Shown: positions 15,881-22,927, numbered from the stretch's first letter. The stretch: 41,635 nucleotides of DNA from Candidatus Moraniibacteriota bacterium (GCA_030679995.1 JAUXSK010000007.1:1-41635), one strand, 5' to 3'. Translations and numbers: made by a program. Notes: generated from the sequence alone by a model not told the origin.

Positions 15881-15921
15881 AAATATAACTCCCGATAGCA
15901 ATTTGGCAAAATGTTATGACC

Positions 15922-16641
15922 CTAAAGAGCATCCGCTTTTTGTGGATATAATCTTGGAATATAGTTTCCATGAGGACTCTTTTCTAAATTTTTTAATATT
16001 TTTTTGAAATCACTGAATCTTAAGGAAATAATCATTTTATCTTCTGGCCATAGATACTTTTTATTAATTTTCCCTTGATAATAGCGATCGTAATAATCCA
16101 TAAAATTGATGTGCGGCGCGCCACTAACCAGCGGCGCAAATAAGGAAATGCATGTTGGCTGATTTGGCAAAAAATCAACTTTATTATACCTATCAAAATT
16201 AAGCAATCCAATTATTCTATTGGCTTGTGCTGGATTAATCAATAAAATCGCAAGCTGTGTTTTTACATTGATAGATGAATTGATTACAATATCCTTTTTC
16301 ATCAACTTGATTGGATATTTTGGCAGTGCCCTTAAAAATGTTTGGCACACATTTTTGTTTTCAAATACCTTCTCGCCTTCAACATACGCATCAATCGCTT
16401 CCTTCGTTTTTATTTTTTTAAGTTTTAAAAAATAATCCGCTCCTGGACAAAGTTGATTTTTCGCAGATACCACAACTGCCTCTTTATTTTTAAATGCTCG
16501 CGCTATAGCGGTGCAGGCGGTATCGCGATGGATATTTCCAGATCCTAAAAAATCAGCATCAACAAAAGTTACGCTTAAAATTTCTTCATCTATATTTAGT
16601 ATCTTTTTTAGTTGTTTAATCTGGGTGTTTAAATTTTTCAT
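15922..16641 (-). CDS. DUF169-family protein
   Basis: A soluble protein of about 239 aa with the DUF169 pattern. It starts with a short helix (LNTQIKQLKKILNIDEEILS), then ACTAIARAFKNKEAVVVSAKN QLCPGADYFLKL with its conserved Cys, EAIDAYVEGEKVFENKNVCQTF, and ends in INFMDYYDRYYQGKINKKYL. Members are widespread in anaerobes and archaea without a known reaction; the conserved Cys residues suggest metal or redox binding. The start was moved to the ATG at 16641 from the tracked TTG. There is no Shine-Dalgarno. A strong hairpin separates it from the radical SAM gene upstream, so cotranscription is uncertain. Confidence 0.75.
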   Translation of the reverse strand: MKNLNTQIKQLKKILNIDEEILSVTFVDADFLGSGNIHRDTACTAIARAFKNKEAVVVSAKNQLCPGADYFLKLKKIKTKEAIDAYVEGEKVFENKNVCQTFLRALPKYPIKLMKKDIVINSSINVKTQLAILLINPAQANRIIGLLNFDRYNKVDFLPNQPTCISLFAPLVSGAPHINFMDYYDRYYQGKINKKYLWPEDKMIISLRFSDFKKILKNLEKSPHGNYIPRLYPQKADAL

Positions 16642-16674
16642 AAAATATATCAAAAAAATTATTAATAAGATTGG

Positions 16675-16708
16675 GAGCAGGGTAATTTTTAGTTACCCTG
16701 CTCTTTTT
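16675..16708. terminator. Strong hairpin between the radical SAM and DUF169 genes
   Basis: GAGCAGGGTAA and TTACCCTGCTC pair perfectly over 11 bases with a 7-base loop. The T run (CTTTTTGAG) follows on the plus strand only, where no gene is read. On the minus strand it may still weaken read-through from the radical SAM operon, or stop antisense transcripts entering that operon. Confidence 0.65.
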
Positions 16709-16723
16709 GAGAGAAATATAATT

Positions 16724-17830
16724 TTATATTCCCCTCGCTTTCGTCGGATTACAGGCAGGATGATTTTGTAAAATGCATCCTTCACATGTTGAAGGAACCA
16801 TGTCAGACAGCGAGAGGCGTTCTCGTGGGATATGTGGGCAATAATAGAAGCTTGCCCGCGGACAGCCTGTCATATCAAAAGCAGAACCACGACAACCGCC
16901 CGTGCAATCATCGAAGTGCTTACACTCATCCCGGCAATATCCATATATCCACTCATGTGGATTTTTTATGATCTGCCGCAAGGGATGCTGTAATATTGAG
17001 TCGAGTCCACCCTCAATGTGTCCATAACTAATGTCCTGATGCCCAACGCATGGAATAGATGTGCCATCAACTTTGAAATGAACTGATGTTTCCAGCATGT
17101 GACAAGTTTTGCCATAAGCCTGAGGGCTTAAAATATCTGCGCCTTTCCGCTGAAATTCCTCCTCATCAATTTCACGTAATTTCTGCAAAACCGACAACAT
17201 CTCTCCAGCCGTGATGTCCAGGCTACAGGATCTTTTAAATCCTGAACCTTCCTTAGTAAATTCCATCACTGGCTCGTATCCCTTCTGACGACACCAACGA
17301 AAAATCTCAAAGATGTCGCCAGATTCCACTACTGGCCGAGTAATACAGCATTGCACGCAAACTCTTTCCGATGGAAACATCATTTCCACATTCTTCCATG
17401 CCTGATACGAAGTTAATAGATGACTACCTCCAGTGAGTAATGATTCGAGCTTTTCAGCCTTAGCGTCATTATTGAGCGTATGCCGCTGCCCTGCAATTAT
17501 AACACCTGCTTCATAAATTTTGCGGCAGAATTCGACATCACTCAACTTGTCCATATTGCTCACCAAAATAACCGGATTGAATTTCCCATTAACATACTCG
17601 AGAAATTCAAATAGCTCAGGATGCAAAGTCGGTTCTCCGCCAAGAATGTAGAACTCGGTAAACTTAAGCCTAACCGCCTCATCCACAATCCTTGTGAATA
17701 TAGCATAGCTCATCTGACGCGGTGAATGAGTAGCAAAACAAGTTGGGCATCTGCGGTTACACACCTCAGTGATATCAATACCAATTCCTGTAAGGCTTTG
17801 CTCGTTTTTGGAAATTTCGCGAAACGGCAT
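16724..17830 (-). CDS. Radical SAM protein with SPASM-type C-terminal cluster domain
   Basis: A 368-aa enzyme. The radical SAM cluster motif CNRRCPTC (Cys24, Cys28, Cys31) is followed by the SAM-binding LGGEPTLHPELFEF region. The C-terminal third carries auxiliary-cluster cysteines in SPASM order: IPCVGHQDISYGHIEGGLDS, then CRDECKHFDDCTGGCRGS and GCPRASFYYCP. An extra STCEGCILQNHPAC tail follows. SPASM enzymes mainly modify ribosomal peptides or mature proteins (PqqE, anSME and others). No precursor is certain here; the 119-aa gene directly upstream and a small cryptic peptide frame are candidates. It lies 12 bases after the 119-aa gene with GGGGGG as possible Shine-Dalgarno, and downstream of a T-box. 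Confidence 0.9.
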   Translation of the reverse strand: MPFREISKNEQSLTGIGIDITEVCNRRCPTCFATHSPRQMSYAIFTRIVDEAVRLKFTEFYILGGEPTLHPELFEFLEYVNGKFNPVILVSNMDKLSDVEFCRKIYEAGVIIAGQRHTLNNDAKAEKLESLLTGGSHLLTSYQAWKNVEMMFPSERVCVQCCITRPVVESGDIFEIFRWCRQKGYEPVMEFTKEGSGFKRSCSLDITAGEMLSVLQKLREIDEEEFQRKGADILSPQAYGKTCHMLETSVHFKVDGTSIPCVGHQDISYGHIEGGLDSILQHPLRQIIKNPHEWIYGYCRDECKHFDDCTGGCRGSAFDMTGCPRASFYYCPHIPRERLSLSDMVPSTCEGCILQNHPACNPTKARGI

Positions 17831-17842
17831 ATGCTACCCCCC

Positions 17843-18202
17843 CTATGAACGAATTATAATGCTTCCGCATTTTTTCTCTGGTGAATATAGTCCAAAAAAA
17901 CTATTGAGGCCATTGCTTATTGGTACGATATGTATGTCGCCCTGTATCTTTTTTTCAGCTCTTCTTCCAACTTTTCCAAGTCCAGAAGTCTCGCAATATA
18001 TTCCACCTCCTATCCATATCCCTTCGACTTCCTTTCCTAGATTAATTTTTTCACTTTGCTTTTCCACCATTGTTATTACTGCCACATAGGTTTCTCCATT
18101 TTCAGCAACAAAAGTGACAGTACCATTTGAGCGGTGAGAATTGTTAAAAGCATAGAGTACATCCTTAAGCGTTGGACCATTCTTTAGATTTAACTTTTTC
18201 AT
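17843..18202 (-). CDS. Uncharacterised 119-aa protein, first gene of the T-box operon
   Basis: Not recognised. A soluble protein: an N-terminal helix (LKNGPTLKDVLYAFNNSHRS), a beta-rich stretch GTVTFVAENGETYVAVITMV, then a glycine-rich middle (EGIWIGGGIYCETSGLGKVG) and an end with one Cys (PEKKCGSIIIRS). No membrane segment or signal peptide. AGGAGA precedes the ATG at good spacing. It is cotranscribed with the radical SAM gene 12 bases downstream. It could be an accessory or recognition protein for that enzyme, or its substrate; this is inference from position only. Confidence 0.7.
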   Translation of the reverse strand: MKKLNLKNGPTLKDVLYAFNNSHRSNGTVTFVAENGETYVAVITMVEKQSEKINLGKEVEGIWIGGGIYCETSGLGKVGRRAEKKIQGDIHIVPISNGLNSFFGLYSPEKKCGSIIIRS

Positions 18203-18223
18203 TTCATTCTCCTTTTTGGTTTT

Positions 18224-18340
18224 TCATGACAGGTTAACGACTTTCTTACCATGTTTTTGCAAAAAATATTTGCAATTTCCCCACAAGATGTCAGCCTCCT
18301 CTTTGCATTTCTGGAAAATTATAATTCGCTCATCACCTCC
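18224..18340 (-). pseudogene. Cryptic or frameshifted small peptide gene in the T-box leader
   Basis: After the T-box terminator the minus strand has an excellent start signal (GGAGGTG then ATG at 18333), but that frame stops after four codons. The overlapping -1 frame is open and protein-like: IIIFQKCKEEADILWGNCKY then FLQKHGKKVVNLS and TGA at 18224. A one-base change near codon 3 would join the ATG to it as a 36-residue peptide containing Trp and two Cys. A second possible start in this frame is a TTG preceded by GAGGAGG (about 20 codons). It could be a broken gene, a frameshifted leader peptide or chance. Confidence 0.35.
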
Positions 18341-18393
18341 AATTTTTCAAAGAACTTTTACTCAACAATGTTGAGCCGGGTTTTTGTTAAAAA

Positions 18394-18700
18394 CAAAAAA
18401 CTCCCCGTCTTTTTGCCAAATGTAAAAACATTAGACAAAAGGACGAAGAGTCATACAAAAACCTCGTGTTGCCACCTTTTTTCCGAGAAACAAAAAACTG
18501 CCACGGATGTGCCAGCACTGTTTCCCGCTCATCAACTCAGACTTCGCTTTTCGCGAACGACATTGATTATCCCATGATTACGGAGGATGCCGAATCTCCA
18601 CTCACGCAGAGATCACCTTTCCGCCACTTTGGCGGATAAGCCAGACCCAACCCCGAATTTCTTCGGGATCCAACTTTTAGGCTTTGTAATTTTCAAAGTA
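18394..18700 (-). promoter_or_regulatory. T-box riboswitch leader (probably tRNA-Trp responsive)
   Basis: The minus-strand leader contains the T-box core AAAGGTGGCAACACGAGG (18462-18480) followed by a long terminator: GACTCTTCGTCC...AATG pairs with CATT...GACGGGGAGT and runs into TTTTTTG (18395-18452). This is the antiterminator/terminator arrangement of T-box elements. The bulge TGGC would pair with a GCCA tRNA 3' end, so a G73 tRNA; the tRNA-Trp at 21132 has G73. Hairpins upstream (CCGCC/GGCGG, TTCGC/GCGAA) fill the stem I-III region. TGGA in GAGTGGAGATTC is a candidate Trp specifier, tentatively assigned. When uncharged tRNA accumulates the 119-aa and radical SAM genes should be expressed. 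Confidence 0.78.
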
Positions 18701-18705
18701 TCTAC

Positions 18706-18733
18706 AGCTTAGCACTAATAAAAAAGTTGTCAA
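18706..18733 (-). promoter_or_regulatory. Promoter of the T-box operon
   Basis: The minus strand has TTGACA (18733-18728), a 16-base spacer and TAAGCT as a weak -10, placing the start of transcription near 18700, directly ahead of the T-box structure. Confidence 0.6.
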
Positions 18734-18887
18734 GCGCTTGCGGCACTTTTTGCTATTTTTTAGTATAAATAGAAGTTCCTTGTTGCCGTCCGCGCAAGGG
18801 TGGGTTTTGGGCCAAGGACGGCCAAAGATATAAAACGAGATATTGGGGTCAGATACCTTTTTCTATTCCTGCGATTTTTGGCAAAAC

Positions 18888-18918
18888 AAAAAGCGCATCT
18901 GGTAAAAATGCGCTTTTT
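18888..18918. terminator. Bidirectional terminator-like hairpin
   Basis: AAAAAGCGCA and TGCGCTTTTT pair around TCTGGTAAAAA. It lies between the T-box promoter and the relic that follows and could terminate the minus-strand transcript of the 663-aa gene or insulate the T-box promoter. Confidence 0.65.
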
Positions 18919-18919
18919 C

Positions 18920-19021
18920 ATGCACGGGGTAGTAAAGGATGTTAGAACTGTTTTTATAAAGAGAAAAGAAAATATCTATATTCCAAGCCTTTCTGCCGCG
19001 GCGTCAGATTTGACTAATTAA
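18920..19021 (+). pseudogene. C-terminal relic (GVVKDVRTVFIKRKE...)
   Basis: The plus strand reads GVVKDVRTVFIKRKENIYIP then SLSAAASDLTN and stop, but has no credible start; the tracked 73-aa frame runs through the hairpin at 18888. Related in DNA and protein to the frameshifted relic at 11877. The rest of 18734-18887 shows GGGGTCAGATACC, a motif that recurs near decayed small transposable elements, and nothing else. Confidence 0.4.
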
Positions 19022-19023
19022 TT

Positions 19024-21000
19024 CTAAATCTCTGATGCAGCGTGTTCTTTTAATAAATTTTGCAATCTATTAGCTGCCACCTTATTGAACTCCATTTCGT
19101 TTTCTAAATATTTCCGTATTTCATCGTCTGTTGGATCCAATACTCCGCCCATCATATTTGGCAATAATTTTTTCAAGATTATTATGAAACTTTTTTCATT
19201 TCGTAGTAACACCTTGCGCAATCTTTCATTTCTTTTATTATAATAATTAACCTGCGCATCAATATCATCCTTGTTTTTAACAATAAGCTCCGTGCTATCC
19301 TCAATTCTTTTCAAGACATTGGTCCAGTTTTTAATATTTTCAATCTGTAGTAGCCCTACGATTTTTCCATTATCAAAACCGAGCAATTCAAGTTCATTTA
19401 TAACAACAACTGCCCTCATTAATATCTCATGATATCTAACTCTGAGGGATTCTTGTAATTTTTGTAATTCTTGCATTAATATTTGGCTCCAATCATCTTC
19501 GCCTTCATAAAATTTTGCCTTATTCTTAAGATCCTCTTCGCTACTAAAATAATCATATTCTCCGTTTTTTTCAATCAAGCCTTGATAGATCAACAAAGAA
19601 TCCTTTCCACTCTTATAGTAGGCAAGCATTTCATCTTTTCCCTTATCAAGTGCCCTATTGAAATCCATCTGCATCTCTCTATTTATCATATTTGAAATTT
19701 CTTCAGGACGTATTTCGCATTCTGCTAATGCTTTTTGCACTAGATTATTTATTTCATGTTTATATTCATGTACAACCGTTTCCCTGATCTCATTATCCTC
19801 ACGTAAAATATTCTTATTAATTATGATTATTCCTGTTATGTCATTTCCATCTTCATCAATAGTTTCTATTCCGACGTGTTGCCCCCAAATCTCGTCGGAT
19901 TTATTTATTTCTTCATCTGTTATTTCCTGATTACTACCGAAGAAGATGCGCGCGCAATCAGTCTTGTCATACAGATAAAAAATTAAAGTTAAAGGATATT
20001 TTTCAACTTCAATTTTTCCCACCATCAAGTGACCTGATATTTTTTCAAAAAGTTCTTTTGCAGATAAGTGTTTGTTTGCTTCCCAATGTGTATTGATTAC
20101 ATTAATTTTTTCTTCAAATTTATTAAAGACCATCTCATATCTTTCCATTTGCCATGGACTTAATTTCCATTTTTTTGCTTCTTCTTGAAAATATATCTTT
20201 AATTTCGCAATATCAATCCTCTCGATATCTGAAATATATTGCTCAAGATATGCATTTATTTCTCCAATACCCAGCATTTGGCTTCGCAAATTTTCCTTAT
20301 AACCCTTAATACTATTTTTCTTTTCCTCTGCTGAATTTGATAGTTTCGAAATATTCAACAACTCATCTTGCGGATCAAAAATACTATCTGCTTCTTTTAA
20401 TTTATTTATAGAATCTCGCGCTTGTTTTAACTTATGCATATGATCTTTTTCTAATTTTATACCATCATGTTTATTAGGTTCATCAATAGTATCTCTCTCA
20501 ATTATCCTACTTCTTAGCATGGTTGAAATATCAAAATCATTATCATCTTCAAACTCATCATCCTCGATCAGATCAATGTTTTGATCATCATGATTTTGTT
20601 CAAATTCATCTTCACCATCTTCAACCTCCTCGTCGTAATCATCATCTACCCCATTCTTTGCATCAAGAATTTCTTCAAATGTATCCAACAAACTATCATT
20701 ATCTGGAATAACTATCTGTCCATTATTTTTTTCCAATTGATCAATTAAAATATCTAATATTTTTATTTTCTCCACCTCAAAACTCACACGCTTTGCTTTT
20801 ATTTTTTTAATATCCATTTGACCAAAATATTTTGGCATACTGTGTGGTTCCTTACTCAATTCTTCAAGTGAATCCTCAATATAAATAAGGTTCCTAATTA
20901 AATAGAAATTCTTATTTACAAATTCATACAAATGATCATGATCACTAGGTGTGCGCTCTCTTTCTATTTCAATAATTTCGCTCTTTTTTTCCATATCCAT
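19024..21000 (-). CDS. Large acidic protein with an HExxH metalloprotease-like motif
   Basis: Not a named family. About 658 residues from the ATG at 21000 (the track starts 11 codons earlier, in a hydrophobic stretch with no Shine-Dalgarno). The first third is charged, with an almost pure Asp/Glu run (DDDYDEEVEDGEDEFEQNHD) that looks disordered. The middle is helical. Around residues 405-420 is ETVVHEYKHEINNLVQKALA, an HExxH zinc-site motif preceded by a beta strand (DITGIIIINKNILRED), as in gluzincin-type peptidases; a Glu further on (MLAYYKSGKD region) could be the third ligand. The C-terminal part is coiled coil. AT-rich. The size and HExxH make a peptidase likely, but activity is inference. 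Confidence 0.68.
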   Translation of the reverse strand: MDMEKKSEIIEIERERTPSDHDHLYEFVNKNFYLIRNLIYIEDSLEELSKEPHSMPKYFGQMDIKKIKAKRVSFEVEKIKILDILIDQLEKNNGQIVIPDNDSLLDTFEEILDAKNGVDDDYDEEVEDGEDEFEQNHDDQNIDLIEDDEFEDDNDFDISTMLRSRIIERDTIDEPNKHDGIKLEKDHMHKLKQARDSINKLKEADSIFDPQDELLNISKLSNSAEEKKNSIKGYKENLRSQMLGIGEINAYLEQYISDIERIDIAKLKIYFQEEAKKWKLSPWQMERYEMVFNKFEEKINVINTHWEANKHLSAKELFEKISGHLMVGKIEVEKYPLTLIFYLYDKTDCARIFFGSNQEITDEEINKSDEIWGQHVGIETIDEDGNDITGIIIINKNILREDNEIRETVVHEYKHEINNLVQKALAECEIRPEEISNMINREMQMDFNRALDKGKDEMLAYYKSGKDSLLIYQGLIEKNGEYDYFSSEEDLKNKAKFYEGEDDWSQILMQELQKLQESLRVRYHEILMRAVVVINELELLGFDNGKIVGLLQIENIKNWTNVLKRIEDSTELIVKNKDDIDAQVNYYNKRNERLRKVLLRNEKSFIIILKKLLPNMMGGVLDPTDDEIRKYLENEMEFNKVAANRLQNLLKEHAASEI

Positions 21001-21131
21001 GCTTATAAGTTTTATAAAATAAGTATACCACACTACATCACTATTCCAAGTAACAAAAAACGACTTTAGATCAAAAAATCATAACCAAAAAAAGGCTCTT
21101 TTGAGCCTCTTTTTGCGTATATTATTCACTG

Positions 21132-21202
21132 CACGGGTGGAGAGAATCGAACTCCCGCCAAGGGTTTTGGAGACCCTCGTTCTGCCACTAAACTACACCC
21201 GC
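21132..21202 (-). tRNA. tRNA-Trp (anticodon CCA)
   Basis: A full cloverleaf on the minus strand: acceptor GCGGGTG/CACCCGT, D arm, anticodon stem AGGGT/ACCCT with loop CTCCAAA giving anticodon CCA, and T loop GTTCGATTC. The discriminator is G. The 5' half is duplicated at 21466-21533 on the other side of a GIY-YIG gene. Confidence 0.95.
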
Positions 21203-21209
21203 AAATATT

Positions 21210-21461
21210 TTATTTTAAATCCAATCTCTTCATCAATGACATATACACCGATCCACTATCTTTTAAACCTTTTTCTCTCTTGAGCGCTAAATATTTATCA
21301 TCATAAGCCTCATAATAAATCAATATTGGATTTCTATTTTTAGTTGAACGAGTATTACCACTTCCATGTCCAATCATTCTTCTTTTTAAGTCACTTGTAT
21401 ATCCAATATAAAACTCCTTTCCACCAATACAATCTAAACTTAAAACATATACATAATACAT
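21210..21461 (-). CDS. Small GIY-YIG endonuclease-domain protein
   Basis: An 83-aa single-domain GIY-YIG protein: YYVYVLSLDC (the GIY strand), EFYIGYTSDLKRRMIGH (the YIG strand with its Arg), then STKNRNPILIYYEAYDD, where the Glu of YYEA is in the catalytic position, and REKGLKDSGSVY. It is complete, unlike the relic at 15386. Its ATG lies 4 bases after the tRNA-Trp 5'-half remnant and its stop 7 bases before the intact tRNA-Trp, so the gene sits exactly between a duplicated half tRNA and the whole one. This suggests it arrived in, and perhaps cut, the tRNA gene. Confidence 0.9.
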   Translation of the reverse strand: MYYVYVLSLDCIGGKEFYIGYTSDLKRRMIGHGSGNTRSTKNRNPILIYYEAYDDKYLALKREKGLKDSGSVYMSLMKRLDLK

Positions 21462-21465
21462 TGAA

Positions 21466-21533
21466 GTTTTGGAGACACCTGTCAGTCGCGACTGACAGGT
21501 GAGACCCTCGTTCTGCCACTAAACTACACCCGC
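21466..21533 (-). pseudogene. Duplicated 5' half of tRNA-Trp, interrupted by a palindrome
   Basis: The minus strand repeats the tRNA-Trp sequence from its first base (GCGGGTGTAGTTTAGTGG...) through the anticodon to CCAAAAC, where it breaks off. A palindrome of 24 bases is inserted within the anticodon arm, flanked by GAGAC on both sides (plus-strand reading). It cannot fold into a tRNA. Confidence 0.88.
21477..21500. mobile_element. 24-bp perfect palindrome with 5-bp target duplication
   Basis: ACCTGTCAGTCG followed by its exact reverse complement, bounded by GAGAC at 21472-21476 and 21501-21505. Since the intact tRNA-Trp has GAGAC only once at this position, the palindrome plus one GAGAC is an insertion. 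No protein is encoded, so it must have moved with an enzyme supplied elsewhere. Confidence 0.8.
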
Positions 21534-21539
21534 AAAATT

Positions 21540-21678
21540 AAAATCCTAAATTCTAAAATCCAAATCCCAAACAATATCAAAATTCAAATTTCCTAAATCC
21601 AAATATTTTTAAAGAATTTGGGCTTTGGTTATTTGGATTTGTTTAGAAAATAGATATTAGAAATTAGGATTTCCAATG
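21540..21678. repeat. AT-rich foldback repeat (AAATCC-rich)
   Basis: A run of related words (AAATCCTAAATTCTAAAATCC ...) is answered near the other end by TTAGAAATTAGGATTT, giving an imperfect inverted repeat of about 140 bases between the tRNA remnant and rpmG. It has no coding potential. It looks like a short intergenic mobile or slippage-generated element. Confidence 0.5.
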
Positions 21679-21843
21679 CTATTTCGCCTCTTTGTGTGTC
21701 GTGTGGACTTTGCATTTCGGACAATGTTTTTTCATCTCCAGTTTCTCCTTCAGCGTCTTCTTGTTGCGGGTCGTGAAATAATTGGTCGTCTTGCAAACCT
21801 CGCATTTCATTTTCGCCAGGTTATCATTTCCTTTTTTTGCCAT
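21679..21843 (-). CDS. rpmG: 50S ribosomal protein L33
   Basis: A 54-aa zinc-ribbon ribosomal protein: [29 protein letters not shown] and [14 protein letters not shown]. Both CxxC pairs are present, so the zinc-binding form. The tracked 81-aa frame starts inside the upstream tRNA; the ATG at 21843 is the proper start. It lies within a tRNA cluster (Thr-Tyr-Thr upstream, Trp downstream) and is probably processed from the same transcript, an arrangement like the tRNA-tuf or tRNA-rpmG-secE clusters of other bacteria. Confidence 0.95.
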   Translation of the reverse strand: MAKKGNDNLAKMKCEVCKTTNYFTTRNKKTLKEKLEMKKHCPKCKVHTTHKEAK

Positions 21844-21882
21844 AATGTTTGACTTTACTAAATTATATCTTTGATTAACGTG

Positions 21883-21955
21883 AGCCTGAGACCGGAATTG
21901 AACCGGTGACCTCATCCCTACCAAGGATGTGCTCTACCAACTGAGCTACCCAGGC
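21883..21955 (-). tRNA. tRNA-Thr (anticodon GGT)
   Basis: Acceptor GCCTGGG/CTCAGGC (one G-U), anticodon stem CATCC/GGATG with loop TTGGTAG, anticodon GGT, and T loop GTTCAATTC. It lies 39 bases upstream of rpmG. Confidence 0.95.
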
Positions 21956-21963
21956 ATACGGTG

Positions 21964-22046
21964 TGGGCAGAGAGGGAATCGAACCCCCGTAGGCCGAAGC
22001 CGACAGATTTACAGTCTGTTGTAATTGACCGCTCTACCATCTGCCC
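21964..22046 (-). tRNA. tRNA-Tyr (anticodon GTA)
   Basis: Acceptor GGGCAGA/TCTGCCC, anticodon loop CTGTAAA with GTA, and the long variable arm (TCGGCTTCGGCCTAC region) typical of bacterial tRNA-Tyr. Discriminator A. Confidence 0.95.
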
Positions 22047-22074
22047 ATTTTCAATATTCGTCACATCCATACTG

Positions 22075-22146
22075 AGCCGCTTTTCGGATTCGAACCGAAA
22101 ACCTACTGTTTACAAAACAGTTGCTCTACCGTTGAGCTAAAGCGGC
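22075..22146 (-). tRNA. tRNA-Thr (anticodon TGT)
   Basis: Acceptor GCCGCTT/AAGCGGC, anticodon stem ACTGT/ACAGT with loop TTTGTAA, anticodon TGT, and T loop GTTCGAATC. First of the tRNA cluster, 26 bases after the TPR gene. Confidence 0.95.
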
Positions 22147-22171
22147 ATCCCTATTGTCAATTTCTAAAAAA

Positions 22172-22924
22172 TCAGCGCTTGTGCATCATCGTTTCCAACC
22201 TCCGCATCCGGTATTTAACGTTGCGATTCTTCGGATCCAATTTCAAAACCTGTTTGAAACACTCCTTGGCATCGTTCATACTGTCGATTTCCATATAGTA
22301 TTCCCCGAGTCTTTCATACGCCTCAATGTCTTTAGGATTGGCCGCGATCCTTTCAATCAACAGGTCTTCCAATCTATCTTTCATCTCAACCCGGGCTTTC
22401 GGCGTAACCACCCGGTCACTGACTGTCGGCCTGATTATCCGTTCCTCCTTGTCAGTTTCAAATCCGCCTTGGAAAACGGACTTCCCCGGATCAGCCAGAT
22501 GCCCCTTCTTGTTGGCCGGCTGGTAATTTTTAACCCTATTTATTATATCATCCTTTTCGATATTTTCCACTCCGCCATCCCGCGGATCGCCGTGTCTCAA
22601 TTTATGCTTGTTTTTCGTATTGCGGATTGAATCATTCAAATTGCGCGATCTGCTTTCCAATTTCAGGAATATGATTCTAGCCCGCCGGGTTATCTTCTCC
22701 GAAACCACCAAGAACAGATGCTTGGCATCGTTCCAGCCGACGCTCTTTGACCGGATGAAAATCCGCTTGAAGAATCCGGCCTTCGCCAACGACTCCTCGC
22801 GCTCCCTGTCCAGATTCTCCTCGTCGCCCAAATTCGCGATTTGCGAAGCCTTTTTCATAAAAAATACTATGATTCCGGCCAGACTCAGGATTATCAATAT
22901 CGGAGGTATGATGGAATACAACAT
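22172..22924 (-). CDS. Membrane-anchored TPR protein
   Basis: A 250-aa protein with one N-terminal membrane helix (YSIIPPILIILSLAGIIVFF), a basic, probably disordered middle region (residues 55-170) and C-terminal tetratricopeptide repeats from about 190. The repeat DIEAYERLGEYYMEIDSMND AKECFKQVLKLDPKN carries the TPR signature. TPRs bind other proteins, so this is a scaffold at the membrane. It follows the ricT-like gene by only 3 bases and is surely in the same operon; the tRNA cluster begins 26 bases downstream. Confidence 0.8.
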   Translation of the reverse strand: MLYSIIPPILIILSLAGIIVFFMKKASQIANLGDEENLDREREESLAKAGFFKRIFIRSKSVGWNDAKHLFLVVSEKITRRARIIFLKLESRSRNLNDSIRNTKNKHKLRHGDPRDGGVENIEKDDIINRVKNYQPANKKGHLADPGKSVFQGGFETDKEERIIRPTVSDRVVTPKARVEMKDRLEDLLIERIAANPKDIEAYERLGEYYMEIDSMNDAKECFKQVLKLDPKNRNVKYRMRRLETMMHKR

Positions 22925-22927
22925 AAT

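Noticed and set aside
18251-18577. 108-aa plus-strand ORF over the T-box
   Set aside because: Runs antisense through the T-box terminator hairpin; composition reflects the RNA structure.
21540-21678. CRISPR-like repeats (AAATCC words)
   Set aside because: Words are irregular in length and spacing and have no unique spacers; no cas genes in the window.
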